Below are positions 1-8,302 of a stretch of DNA of 64,000 bases, piece by piece; the stretch's first letter is position 1; every line of letters starts with the position of its first letter. The DNA comes from Stanieria cyanosphaera PCC 7437. Lineage in GTDB: Bacteria; Cyanobacteriota; Cyanobacteriia; Cyanobacteriales; Xenococcaceae. Location of the stretch: contig NC_019748.1 in NCBI RefSeq assembly GCF_000317575.1, positions 1,628,001 to 1,692,000 of the forward strand, read 5' to 3'. The position numbers were made by a program, and so were the translations under genes. The notes under the pieces are model-generated. The model did not search any database and was not told where the DNA came from. It saw only the letters and a list, made by a program, of their open reading frames with translations.

Positions 1-513
1 GCTGCCGATGTCGTTGCACAAGAATACGGTCGCTATTTTGGCATGAAGGTAGGAATCTTTCGTGGTGGTTGTTTAACCGGCCCATCCCACTCTGGAGTTG
101 AACTGCACGGTTTTCTTTCTTATTTAGTCAAAGTAGCAGTTACAGGTGGTACTTATAAAGTTTTTGGTTACAAAGGTAAACAAGTACGCGACAACATCCA
201 CAGTTATGACGTAATTCAAGCCTTTGAAGCTTTTCGTCACAATCCTCGACCAGGAGAAGTTTATAACTTAGGTGGTGGACGCAACAACAGTATTTCGATT
301 TTGGAATCCTTTGATCTGATTGAAGAGTTAACTGGCAAAAAAGTTAATTGGGTTTATGTCGATCAAAATCGCATTGGCGATCATATTTGCTATATCTCCG
401 ACTTAAGCAAACTCAAAACACATTTTCCTGAATGGGATATTACCAAGAGTATTACAGACATTTTCCAAGAAATTATTATCTCTGAACAAAAAAAACTTAA
501 AGTAACTGCTTAA
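1..513 (+). CDS. NAD-dependent epimerase/dehydratase, CDP-paratose/tyvelose 2-epimerase-like (5' truncated)
   Basis: The reading frame is open from base 1, so the gene begins before the window; 170 residues of the C-terminal part are visible. The segment resembles CDP-tyvelose (CDP-paratose) 2-epimerases of the extended SDR family: a sugar-binding stretch [11 protein letters not shown], then [13 protein letters not shown], then YNLGGG, as in RfbE-type enzymes. The Rossmann GxxGxxG and catalytic YxxxK lie outside the window. It would interconvert a CDP-hexose at C2 for surface polysaccharide. It is followed 16 bp later by glycosyltransferases on the same strand, which fits an O-antigen or exopolysaccharide operon. 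The family is clear; the exact substrate is inferred. Confidence 0.8.
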   Translation, partial: AADVVAQEYGRYFGMKVGIFRGGCLTGPSHSGVELHGFLSYLVKVAVTGGTYKVFGYKGKQVRDNIHSYDVIQAFEAFRHNPRPGEVYNLGGGRNNSISILESFDLIEELTGKKVNWVYVDQNRIGDHICYISDLSKLKTHFPEWDITKSITDIFQEIIISEQKKLKVTA

Positions 514-529
514 TTAAAAAAAATCAACC

Positions 530-1828
530 ATGTTAGGTATAGACCAAAACCGACAGCAGACTAAGGTAGAAGAAACTGCTAATAGATTACTGCTTTTTGA
601 ATTAAATCCAGGCGGACATCATCCTGGTTATCTACAGCATTTAATTAAATATTGGTGCGCTCAACAATTTCCTGGACATTTGGATGTATTGATTTCGCGC
701 GAATTTGCTGACAAACATCCTCAGATTGTCTCCTTGGGAAATAATCACTCCAGAGTGACCTTTGTTCAGATTACCCCTGAAGAACAAAACCAACTATTTA
801 ATAGTGAGCAATTAGAGCATTCGTTTTCTGGTCGAATCAAACGAGCTTTTCAAGAGTATCAAATACTGTCGCGTTACACTAAAGTTTTAGGGACAACTCA
901 CTGTTTTTTGATGTACCTTGATACCATACTGTTACGTTTAGCCATCAGCAGTAAATTACCCTGTCGTTTCTCTTGTATTTATTTTCGACCGATCTTTCAC
1001 TATGCCAATTTTCCCAGCTACAGCAGTGAAGACAGGGAATGGTTATGGCGTTGGCGAGACCGAGTTTGTTTACCAAGACTGTTAAACTCTTCCTATCTTG
1101 ATACTCTCTTTTGTCTCGATTCGGTGGTAATAGAAGAACTGAATCGAATGAGTAAATCACCTAAAGCCATTCATTTACCAGATCCAGTCCAAATTTATAA
1201 CCATCCAGCAAGTGAAATCGAACAACTCAAAAACAGTTTAGCAATAGAACCTGGTCGAAAAGTATTTCTGTTGTTTGGTGCTTTATCAGAGCGAAAAGGA
1301 CTGTTTAAATTATTAGAAGCGATTACAACTCTCACACCTGAACTAAGTCAGCAACTTTGTTTATTGTTAGTTGGCCCGATTACGCCAAGAGATCAAGCAT
1401 CATTAGAAGCTCATCTAACTAAACTACCCAATTTTGTGCAAATCATTCGTATAGATCGATTTATTCCTGATGAAGAGATTCAACCCTATTTCCAAATTTC
1501 TGATGTAATTTTAGCTCCCTATCAGCGTCACATTGGCATGAGTGCGATTTTAGTTCGAGCAGCAACTGCACAAAAACCAGTGTTAGCTTCTCATTTTGGC
1601 TTAATGGGGGAGATAACTAGGCGTTATCAATTAGGATTAGCGGTAGACTCTACTATTCCTGCTCAAATTGCTGAAGGATTATGCCGTTTTTTACAAACAA
1701 GTCCAGAAGCTTTATGCAACCGTAGCCAAATGAATCAATTTGCTCAAATTAATCAAGCCGAACTATTTGCTGAAAAAATCTTTAATTGCTTGACAAAATC
1801 GAAGTCGACTAGAGGCGGAGTTCGCTGA
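530..1828 (+). CDS. Glycosyltransferase, GT4-like
   Basis: This 432-residue protein has the two-Rossmann-domain look of GT-B glycosyltransferases. The N-terminal half opens with a glycine/histidine loop (NPGGHHPGY). The C-terminal half has the nucleotide-sugar domain pattern: LLFGALSERKG (start of the second domain), LVGPI, then an acidic/aromatic patch DVILAPYQ and the loop IGMSAILVRAA. There are no signal peptide or membrane segments. The ATG at 530 lies 16 bp after the epimerase stop, so the genes are probably co-transcribed. The donor and acceptor cannot be read from the sequence. The role in polysaccharide assembly is inferred from the neighbours. Confidence 0.72.
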   Translation: MLGIDQNRQQTKVEETANRLLLFELNPGGHHPGYLQHLIKYWCAQQFPGHLDVLISREFADKHPQIVSLGNNHSRVTFVQITPEEQNQLFNSEQLEHSFSGRIKRAFQEYQILSRYTKVLGTTHCFLMYLDTILLRLAISSKLPCRFSCIYFRPIFHYANFPSYSSEDREWLWRWRDRVCLPRLLNSSYLDTLFCLDSVVIEELNRMSKSPKAIHLPDPVQIYNHPASEIEQLKNSLAIEPGRKVFLLFGALSERKGLFKLLEAITTLTPELSQQLCLLLVGPITPRDQASLEAHLTKLPNFVQIIRIDRFIPDEEIQPYFQISDVILAPYQRHIGMSAILVRAATAQKPVLASHFGLMGEITRRYQLGLAVDSTIPAQIAEGLCRFLQTSPEALCNRSQMNQFAQINQAELFAEKIFNCLTKSKSTRGGVR

Positions 1829-1870
1829 TTAAATGTTTTGACGAAAAAAAGCATCGATTACTAATAACTA

Positions 1871-3073
1871 ATGAATGTTCTTTTTTTAACAACTAATCTT
1901 CCTAGTCAAAAACTACATGGTAGTGAGGTTGCTTCACAAACTATTATTGATGCTCTCAATCAAACTGGCTGTCATGTCACAGTAGTAGGATACACTCGCA
2001 AAGAGGATAATATCACTCAATTTAGTCCTCAAGAAATTTTAGTGCGAGAACAATATGTAGAAACCAAAAAAGCCAAGTTCTACCCTTTCTTGTGGTTTGG
2101 TCAAAGTCTGATTCAAAAATTACCTTATTCTTCAGCTAAATATTATTCCAGTGACTATATCAAGGTAGTAAAATATCTCTTAGCTCAAAAAAACTATTCC
2201 ATTGTAATTATTGACCATTCCCAGTTAGATTGGTTGACTAAATTTCTACCACCTCAAACCAAACTGATCTTTATTGCTCACAATATCGAACAAGAGATCT
2301 ATCGTCAGCATTGCCAAAATAGTAACAATCCTCTAGCTAAATTAGTTTATCAACGAGAAGCTGATCTAATCAGAGACATAGAAGCAAGCCTCACTCATAA
2401 AGTACAAGAAATTTGGACATTGACCGAACATGATGCTCAATACTTCGCACAGTTTAATCCCTCAGCCAAAATTAGACCTTTACCCCTTCTTTCTAGCTTG
2501 GATAATTTAAACAATCAATCAATCAATAAACAATTTGATGTTGGTTTGATTGGTAGTTGGACTTGGAAAGCTAATCAAGACAGTTTAAAGTGGTTTTTAA
2601 GCGAAGTTTATCCTCTTGTCCCTAGTTCGCTCTCAATTCACATTGCTGGGAGAGATGCTGATTGGGTTAAAGAACAATATCCCCAAATTACATATCAAGG
2701 ATTTGTTGAGAATGCTCAAAAGTTTATCGCACAGGCGAAAGTCTTAGCTATTCCTACCCTTAGTGGTGGAGGTATCGAAATTAAAACCCTTGATGCGATC
2801 GCATCTGGCTCTCAAATTGTTGCCTCACCAACCGCTATTCGTGGTATTGGTGAACCGCCACCAACCGTACAAGTAGCGCAAAATCCACAACAATTTGCTG
2901 AGTTGTTGATTAAAGCAGTTGATATTCAATCTGAAGCTAATTCCTTTGAGTTAGTTCATCAATGGTATTATCTACGCCGAGAAAAATTTTTAGCAGAAAT
3001 TGCCGAAGCAATCCAACAAATTTCAACCAACCAAGAACATATTATTAAAACTCATGGATCTCACAAAAACTAA
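1871..3073 (+). CDS. Glycosyltransferase, GT4-like
   Basis: A 400-residue GT-B type protein. The N-terminus MNVLFLTTNLPSQKLHGSE is the usual first strand and glycine loop of GT4 enzymes. The C-terminal half carries GLIGSWTWKANQDSLKWF, IAGRDADW and the late donor-binding region PTLSGGGIEIKTLDAIASG, in which the conserved E..E is replaced by GIEIK. It is the second glycosyltransferase of the locus and overlaps the WecG-type gene by 20 bp, indicating translational coupling. The specific sugar transferred is unknown. Confidence 0.75.
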   Translation: MNVLFLTTNLPSQKLHGSEVASQTIIDALNQTGCHVTVVGYTRKEDNITQFSPQEILVREQYVETKKAKFYPFLWFGQSLIQKLPYSSAKYYSSDYIKVVKYLLAQKNYSIVIIDHSQLDWLTKFLPPQTKLIFIAHNIEQEIYRQHCQNSNNPLAKLVYQREADLIRDIEASLTHKVQEIWTLTEHDAQYFAQFNPSAKIRPLPLLSSLDNLNNQSINKQFDVGLIGSWTWKANQDSLKWFLSEVYPLVPSSLSIHIAGRDADWVKEQYPQITYQGFVENAQKFIAQAKVLAIPTLSGGGIEIKTLDAIASGSQIVASPTAIRGIGEPPPTVQVAQNPQQFAELLIKAVDIQSEANSFELVHQWYYLRREKFLAEIAEAIQQISTNQEHIIKTHGSHKN

Positions 3074-3851
3074 TAAAACCCATGAATTTGAAGAAATTCA
3101 TCTATTTGGTACGAAATTTCATAAATTAACTGTTTGTCAATTAATCGAATACATTGTTAAGGCTGCTAAACTGAACCAAAAAACAATTATCGGCAATGTT
3201 AATATCCGAGGGATGAATTTTGCCTGGGAAAAATCTTGGTATAAAAACTTTTACAATCAAGCAGATTTAGTTTTTTGTGATGGATTTGGTGTTCTATTAG
3301 GAGCAAAATTACATGGTAATTGTGTTGATAAAAAACACCGCATGACTTGTCCTGATTATATTGAAAACTTAGCTAAGGCTTGTGAAAGCAACCAAGTTTC
3401 TCTATTTTTGTTAGCTGGTAAACCAGGAGTCACCGATCAAGCGATCGCAAAATTAACTAAAGTTGCACCACAGTTACGAATAGCAGGACATCATGGTTAT
3501 TTTGCCAAATCTGGTTGGGAAAATGAAGCAATAATTGAGCAAATTAATCAATTTAAACCTGATGTTTTATATATCGGTTTTGGTATGCCACTCCAAGAAA
3601 GTTGGATTTTAGAAAATATTGATAAAATCAATGCTAAAGTTTTTCTTCCTTTAGGTGCTTGTCTTGATTTTTATACCGAAACTGTTTATCGTGGACCACA
3701 ATGGATGACCGATGCTGGCTTAGAATGGTTAAGTCGATTATTAACCGAACCAAGACGTTTATGGAAAAGATACATCATCGGCAATTCACTGTTTGCTTAT
3801 CGAGTGTTTTTGGAATACTTAAGTCAACGCATTAATCGTAGCTCTAATTAA
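3054..3851 (+). CDS. WecG/TagA/CpsF family glycosyltransferase (GT26)
   Basis: The family transfers a sugar (often ManNAc/ManNAcA) from UDP to a lipid-linked intermediate on the cytoplasmic membrane face. Family features visible in 265 residues are VFCDGFGVLLGAKL (the DG motif near the active site), MTCPDY, LFLLAGKPG, GYF, YIGFGMPLQESW and the C-terminal PLGACLDF..G...RGPQWM....LEWLSRLLTEPRRLWKRY. I chose the ATG at 3054, which overlaps the previous stop by 20 bp, over an upstream in-frame ATG at 3000 that would add 18 residues without family character. Last plus-strand gene of the polysaccharide block; the next gene is convergent. Confidence 0.88.
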   Translation: MDLTKTNKTHEFEEIHLFGTKFHKLTVCQLIEYIVKAAKLNQKTIIGNVNIRGMNFAWEKSWYKNFYNQADLVFCDGFGVLLGAKLHGNCVDKKHRMTCPDYIENLAKACESNQVSLFLLAGKPGVTDQAIAKLTKVAPQLRIAGHHGYFAKSGWENEAIIEQINQFKPDVLYIGFGMPLQESWILENIDKINAKVFLPLGACLDFYTETVYRGPQWMTDAGLEWLSRLLTEPRRLWKRYIIGNSLFAYRVFLEYLSQRINRSSN

Positions 3852-3922
3852 GCTATTCAATCTAATTTTCTTGTTCATAGTGAATTTTTGATTACTATTA
3901 ACCATGAAAAATTCTGAAGTAG

Positions 3923-5464
3923 CTAGCTTTCAGTAACTTGATTAGTACCATCACTATAAATCGGTTTGATTTGACGAATTTCTTGCCACATCCGATAACC
4001 TGCTTGTAAAAAACACCATAATAAGATAGCTAAAGATTGTTGATTGAGTAACAGAGAAATATCTCCGCTACCAACAGTTAAAGCAGAAAGTATAAATACA
4101 AATATCAAAAAACAAAAAAGCCTTTTAGGTAACTGTGACCAATTTTCCATTTTGCCTCCTCCGTAGCGATAAAGAGCATAAGGCATATAACGTGTTAGTA
4201 CTTGAGTTACTAACAAAATCGTACCAACCAAATTAATAGGAGTTATCAAAAGATAACCAAAATATCGATAAATTTGTAACGGCAAGTATAACCAAATTCG
4301 TGTACGTTTATTGACATAATTATAAATCCAAAAATAACCCCTTACTACCGCTAAAAAACTGATCCATTTAATTAAAGGTAATGCTAATATTTTCCCATTT
4401 TCCAAACTCAAATTGGCAGTTACAAAGTTGTTTTGACTAGCTACTAAGAAAATTATTCCAAACACAGCAAAACAAAAAGACCACAACCAAGGCTGCCACA
4501 CATTGCTTATTTGTTGATAATTGTAGTAACTTTCAGATAACACTGGTTTTTCTTCATATTTTTCCGCTACTAAATCGTTTTCCCAATAACCAACTTCGTA
4601 AATACACCAGAAAGAAATTAACAACAATAACATACTTAAAGCATGGATTAATCGTTGGGAACTAAGCCAACTATAGCTTAACCAAATAATCCACAAATCT
4701 TCACCAAGAATTGCTTTAAATAAATACTTTTGTCCAGGTCTTTTTACTTTTTCTAAATAAAAGAAAGGTAAATAAAGATCATTCATTGGCACAGTATATT
4801 TAGCTTGTGACCAAATTACATAATAAGGTTGCGCTACTTTGGCAAGTAAAGGAATATCATCAGAAGAATCTGTTACTACTAATGAACTTTCTACTGCTTC
4901 AACTCCTAAGGCATCTATTACCATTTGTAGTTTACCTTTGTGTCTATCTATTGCACCTCGCCAAAAACGACAAGTAACTATTTGACTGTAATTAATTGGA
5001 ATATGTTTTAGAATCGGTATCACAATTAAATTAAAGCCTAAAGTAGCAACTACGACATCAGCCTGATTATTTTGATTTAAAGCAGAAATTATTTCGTTAT
5101 TACTAAAATCTTTAGCTAATTGTTTAGCTTTTTTTTGCCACAATAATAATGTCCAGGGCAAAAGTAAAGTAGTTCCTATAATCAAAAACCAATCTCGCGA
5201 GTCTTTGCCTCTTATCGATGATGGTAACCAATTCCACGGTTGAAAATAGTTGAATATTCTAAGTAATAAAGCTCCAATTAATCGAGGTTGTAAACTGTTG
5301 AGATATTCTGCTGTAGAATTGCGAAGTAAAAGAGTTTCATCAAAATCAATAATGATTGGTGTATCTTTTGAAGCTGTTTTGATTGCTTCTATTGTTGTTG
5401 TAGGAGAATTTGGTTTATAGCACCCTACTTGATTGTTAACAACAATGTTAAGCGGTTCTCCCAT
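3923..5464 (-). CDS. HAD-family phosphatase domain fused to a membrane domain
   Basis: 513 residues in two parts. The N-terminal part has the haloacid dehalogenase motifs: IIIDFDETL (DxDxT, nucleophile Asp), a Lys in RHKGK, and the acidic motif VVTDSSDD. Hydrophobic segments surround and follow it: two near residues 60-110 and several between about 255 and 500 (e.g. ALSMLLLLISFW, LVGTILLVTQVL). The family is therefore a membrane-tethered phosphatase, possibly acting on a lipid- or sugar-phosphate next to the polysaccharide genes; this role is inferred. No UbiA-type DxxxD prenyltransferase motif is evident. Convergent with the WecG-type gene. No close family name is recognised. Confidence 0.65.
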   Translation of the reverse strand: MGEPLNIVVNNQVGCYKPNSPTTTIEAIKTASKDTPIIIDFDETLLLRNSTAEYLNSLQPRLIGALLLRIFNYFQPWNWLPSSIRGKDSRDWFLIIGTTLLLPWTLLLWQKKAKQLAKDFSNNEIISALNQNNQADVVVATLGFNLIVIPILKHIPINYSQIVTCRFWRGAIDRHKGKLQMVIDALGVEAVESSLVVTDSSDDIPLLAKVAQPYYVIWSQAKYTVPMNDLYLPFFYLEKVKRPGQKYLFKAILGEDLWIIWLSYSWLSSQRLIHALSMLLLLISFWCIYEVGYWENDLVAEKYEEKPVLSESYYNYQQISNVWQPWLWSFCFAVFGIIFLVASQNNFVTANLSLENGKILALPLIKWISFLAVVRGYFWIYNYVNKRTRIWLYLPLQIYRYFGYLLITPINLVGTILLVTQVLTRYMPYALYRYGGGKMENWSQLPKRLFCFLIFVFILSALTVGSGDISLLLNQQSLAILLWCFLQAGYRMWQEIRQIKPIYSDGTNQVTES

Positions 5465-5908
5465 AATTTTTTAGTTAATTAAAAATAATAATAGTATTTT
5501 TTCGTCAGATAAAGTTTTAATTTTTACATATAAACTCAAACTTAAATTTATTGATATCTATATTGAATTAATAGTGAGCGATCAAAATAAATGACAACCA
5601 TACAACCTACAAAAAAAAGTATGATTTAAAAACACAACAGACTAAAATAAATTCTGCTTTTTGATTTATATATTAAAATTTTTATTTTTTTAGTTTAGAA
5701 AAATAGAGTTAAGCAAGCTTAAAATAAAATTTAATTAAAATGGCACTATTTTTCTTTGTTAAGATATAGCTCTAACCAGTTATATTAAGTTTTGAGCATC
5801 ACTGCCAAGATGCAGTAAACGCAGACACCGCATTTACCTAAATAAATATGAATATTAAATATCCACAATCCACAATATCATCAAAAGTATAAAAAGCAGA
5901 TTAGATTA
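5465..5908. other. Intergenic region, 444 bp, no gene seen
   Basis: Very AT-rich, with no reading frame worth calling. It presumably holds the promoter of the minus-strand HAD-membrane gene and the 3' end of the HAD-IIB gene. A short inverted repeat, ACTGC/GCAGT, lies at 5801-5816 and competes with GCATC/GATGC at 5796-5813. No terminator with a T-run was found. Confidence 0.5.
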
Positions 5909-6727
5909 CTATAAGTATTGCTCATAAATAGCTGCTACTGCTTCTGCCCATCCTTGAGAACCAGGTGCAGGAGCGACTTGCCATCCTTTTGAAACTAAAC
6001 CAGGATGAACACCTTGCACAGAAGCAATAACGATAGGAATATCTACCGCTTCTAACATTTCTAAATCATTTGGACTATTACCCAAACCTACTGTAATAAC
6101 TTCTTCTTCTGCCAATAATTGGTGATTACTCATTAACCATCGAACTGCTTTTCCTTTACCTGCCTGAGCATCAATTAAATGAGAAAAGCGATCGCCAAGT
6201 AAAACTCTAAATCCATATTTAGCTGCTGTATCTTCAACAATTTTGGCATCAATCTGTTTTGGTGAAATAAAAGGTTCAGTAAATTCCCTTTGTTTAGCCA
6301 ATTTTGCTTCTTCTGGTGGTAGTCCAGTGAGCGATTGAATTGTTTGTTCCGACAGATCGCCAAATCCTTGCAAATTATACTCTAGATCAGCAGATATCTT
6401 TTTTAATCCCTCTCTAGCTTTGGTATAGCTACATCCTAAACTATGTAAATGGTATTGATTGATTTGGTCTGCCTGAGCCACTTTCCACCAATTATTACTG
6501 CTTTGAGGAATAAAAATACCGCTACCATTTTCAACTATAAACGGATCACTCAAATCTATTTCCTGACGTAATCCCTCTACTTCGGAGCGAGTTTTACTAG
6601 TAACTGGGATGACAGGAATTTGTTGTTTCTTTAGCTGGTTGAGAATCGCAATGGCTGGTTGATAGTCATAGTCTTCCTGGTTGAGTAGTGTGCCATCTAA
6701 ATCTGTAAAAATGATTAGCCTTACCAT
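5909..6727 (-). CDS. HAD-IIB phosphatase, mannosyl-3-phosphoglycerate phosphatase-like
   Basis: 272 residues from the ATG at 6727 (an ATG six codons upstream at 6745 is possible but adds only MHRHLI). Motif I is FTDLDGTLL, motif II is VIPVTSKTRSE, and the family signature PFIVENGSGIFIP follows. The Lys motif is in AGKGKAVRWL, and motif IV is VGLGNSPNDLEML. These match MPGP-type enzymes, which dephosphorylate mannosyl- or glucosyl-3-phosphoglycerate to give the compatible solutes mannosylglycerate or glucosylglycerate. No partner synthase is in the window, so the substrate is inferred. It could be a broader sugar-phosphate phosphatase. Confidence 0.83.
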   Translation of the reverse strand: MVRLIIFTDLDGTLLNQEDYDYQPAIAILNQLKKQQIPVIPVTSKTRSEVEGLRQEIDLSDPFIVENGSGIFIPQSSNNWWKVAQADQINQYHLHSLGCSYTKAREGLKKISADLEYNLQGFGDLSEQTIQSLTGLPPEEAKLAKQREFTEPFISPKQIDAKIVEDTAAKYGFRVLLGDRFSHLIDAQAGKGKAVRWLMSNHQLLAEEEVITVGLGNSPNDLEMLEAVDIPIVIASVQGVHPGLVSKGWQVAPAPGSQGWAEAVAAIYEQYL

Positions 6728-6911
6728 GATTAAGTGCCTATGCAAAATTAATTACATCGTTAAAAAAGGGAACAGGCAACAGGAAACAAAATTGATAAGT
6801 GTGTAAATAGTTATTTTTATCTACTTACAGCCAACCCATCAGGAGTAACAACTTGAAGAAAAAACTATTTTCGAGCAATTAGCCAAATTAAACTTAAGAT
6901 AATTCATTTGG

Positions 6912-7080
6912 TTGACATCCTCACCGCACTTCTAGGGCGGTGATTCCTAAGACTCACGACTTAGGTTTCTGTTTCCTTCCGCTGTGCGCGGTTTTTCGCA
7001 ACTGCCTACGCGAGTTGCTCATGGGGGAAACCCCCAAGACCGCACTCGCTCCTTTAACACTATGGTTATCGGGTCTTATG
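6912..7080 (-). ncRNA. Putative reRNA/omega-RNA region of the TnpB element
   Basis: TnpB guide RNAs overlap the 3' end of tnpB and run through the right end of the element into flanking DNA. Here the minus-strand region has the terminal hairpin (6922-6942) and two inverted repeats inside the coding tail: TGGGGG/CCCCCA at 7022-7036 and GCAACT/AGTTGC at 6998-7018. Position is inferred from the known arrangement; the 5' end is not defined by sequence. Confidence 0.4.
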
Positions 7081-8195
7081 TCCGCTCCACAGACAATCAC
7101 TGCGAGTCCCGCAGCGAGTATATTTTTTCCAGCGTTGATGTCTCTATCAATGCCTGTTGTCTTACAGCTAGGGCAATCCCAACTGCGAATATTCAAAGGC
7201 AACTTATCCATTACAAAACCGCAATGGTGACATCGTTTAGAGCTAGGAAAAAAGCGGTCAATCTTGACCAATTTTCGCCCGTACCACTCACATTTATATT
7301 CAAGTTGACGAAACATTTGACAGATGGCAGCATCGCTAAGAGAACGAGCCAGCTTGCGATTCTTAACCATGTTGCTCACCGCCAAGTCTTCAATAGCAAT
7401 CAAGCTATACAAGCGAACCAAGCGAGTAGTCAATTTGTGCAGAAAATCGGTACGAGCATCTTTAATTTTGGCGTGTATTCTGGCTACTTTAAGTCGCGCG
7501 CGCTCTCGGTTACTAGAGCCTTTGGTTTTCCGACTCAGTTCCTTTTGTGCGCACGCAAGCTTCTGATACAGCCGATTAAAATGCTTGGGATTAGCTATCT
7601 TGTCACCATCACTGGTACTAAGCAGACTAGAAACACCAACATCCAATCCAATCTTTTGCTCAGTTGGTGGAAGTACTTCTACGGTATAATCATCAACCAA
7701 CAAAGAAACGAACCATCTACCAGAAGGTTCGAGTTTAACAGTAACAGTCGATGGTTCGCATCCTTGTGGAAGATACCTCGACCAAACGATATTCAATGGT
7801 TCGCTGCACTTAGCCAGCCAAACTTTACCATCTCGGTACTTAAAAGCCGACTTGGTAAATTCTGCCGAACCACCATTACGTTTTTTCTTAAAACGAGGAT
7901 ATTTAGCTCTTTTGCCCCAAAAGTTAGAAAAGGCTTTTTGCAAATGCCTCAAGCATTGCTGCAAAGGTACGCAGCTAACCTCATTGAGAAAATCAAGTTC
8001 TTCGGTTTTCTTCCAACTGGTCAACAAACTAGAAGTTTGTTTGTAATCAATTCTTGTTTGTTTTTCATACCAAGCGATTGTTCTTGCAGCCAAAGCTTTG
8101 TTGTAGACCAAACGCACACAACCCATTGTCCGTCGCAAGAGATTTTCTTGCGATAGTGTTGGGTAAAAGCGAAACTTGTAGGCACGTTCAGTCAT
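6954..8195 (-). CDS. tnpB: TnpB RNA-guided nuclease (OrfB_IS605)
   Basis: 413 residues. TnpB proteins are RNA-guided DNA nucleases encoded by IS200/IS605-type elements and are ancestors of Cas12. The RuvC residues are all present: Asp185 in GLDVGV, Glu269 in IAIEDLAV, and DRDIN at 350-354. A zinc ribbon CHHC...CPSC (Cys322, 325, 341, 344) sits between motifs II and III. The N-terminal helix-turn-helix begins YKFRFYPT. The protein looks complete and probably active. The last about 35 residues (from GASAVLG) are encoded by a palindromic repeat plus the element end, and lack family character. The reRNA (omega RNA) would be made from this same 3' region. Confidence 0.93.
   Translation of the reverse strand: MTERAYKFRFYPTLSQENLLRRTMGCVRLVYNKALAARTIAWYEKQTRIDYKQTSSLLTSWKKTEELDFLNEVSCVPLQQCLRHLQKAFSNFWGKRAKYPRFKKKRNGGSAEFTKSAFKYRDGKVWLAKCSEPLNIVWSRYLPQGCEPSTVTVKLEPSGRWFVSLLVDDYTVEVLPPTEQKIGLDVGVSSLLSTSDGDKIANPKHFNRLYQKLACAQKELSRKTKGSSNRERARLKVARIHAKIKDARTDFLHKLTTRLVRLYSLIAIEDLAVSNMVKNRKLARSLSDAAICQMFRQLEYKCEWYGRKLVKIDRFFPSSKRCHHCGFVMDKLPLNIRSWDCPSCKTTGIDRDINAGKNILAAGLAVIVCGADIRPDNHSVKGASAVLGVSPMSNSRRQLRKTAHSGRKQKPKS
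6998..7046 (-). repeat. Palindromic dispersed repeat inside the tnpB 3' end
   Basis: On the minus strand the sequence reads GTGCGGTCTTGGGGG, then TTT, then CCCCCA, and continues to the GCAACT...AGTTGC pair. The core GCGGTCTTGGGG recurs in the intergenic repeat at 22353-22364. It seems to be a mobile palindromic repeat that has landed in the variable C-terminal tail of tnpB. Confidence 0.55.
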
Positions 8196-8302
8196 GCCTC
8201 ACATTTTAACACGTTTAATGTAAAGCCGTCCTAGAAGGACGGGGTTTCTACCCAGGAATTTTGATGAACCAATACGTAACAAGGGTTCACCCCACTCAAG
8301 CC

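Larger units (their letters stand above)
6912..8255 (-). mobile_element. TnpB-only IS200/IS605-type element (IS1341-like)
   Basis: The tnpB gene is bounded by subterminal hairpins typical of single-strand transposons. The left end has CCGTCC-TAGAA-GGACGG at 8226-8242. The right end has CACCGC/GCGGTG at 6922-6942, followed on the minus strand by GGATGTCAA, which ends at 6912. No tnpA transposase gene is present, so it would need one in trans. The right boundary is set by likeness to the second element in this window, which also ends in GTCAA. The left boundary is approximate. Confidence 0.8.

Noticed and set aside
5796-5816. GCATC/GATGC and ACTGC/GCAGT as a terminator
   Set aside because: 5-bp competing stems without a T-run.
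6984-8156. 390-residue frame antisense to tnpB
   Set aside because: Long only because the opposite strand is a conserved gene. Its translation shows no domain, and TnpB is unambiguous.
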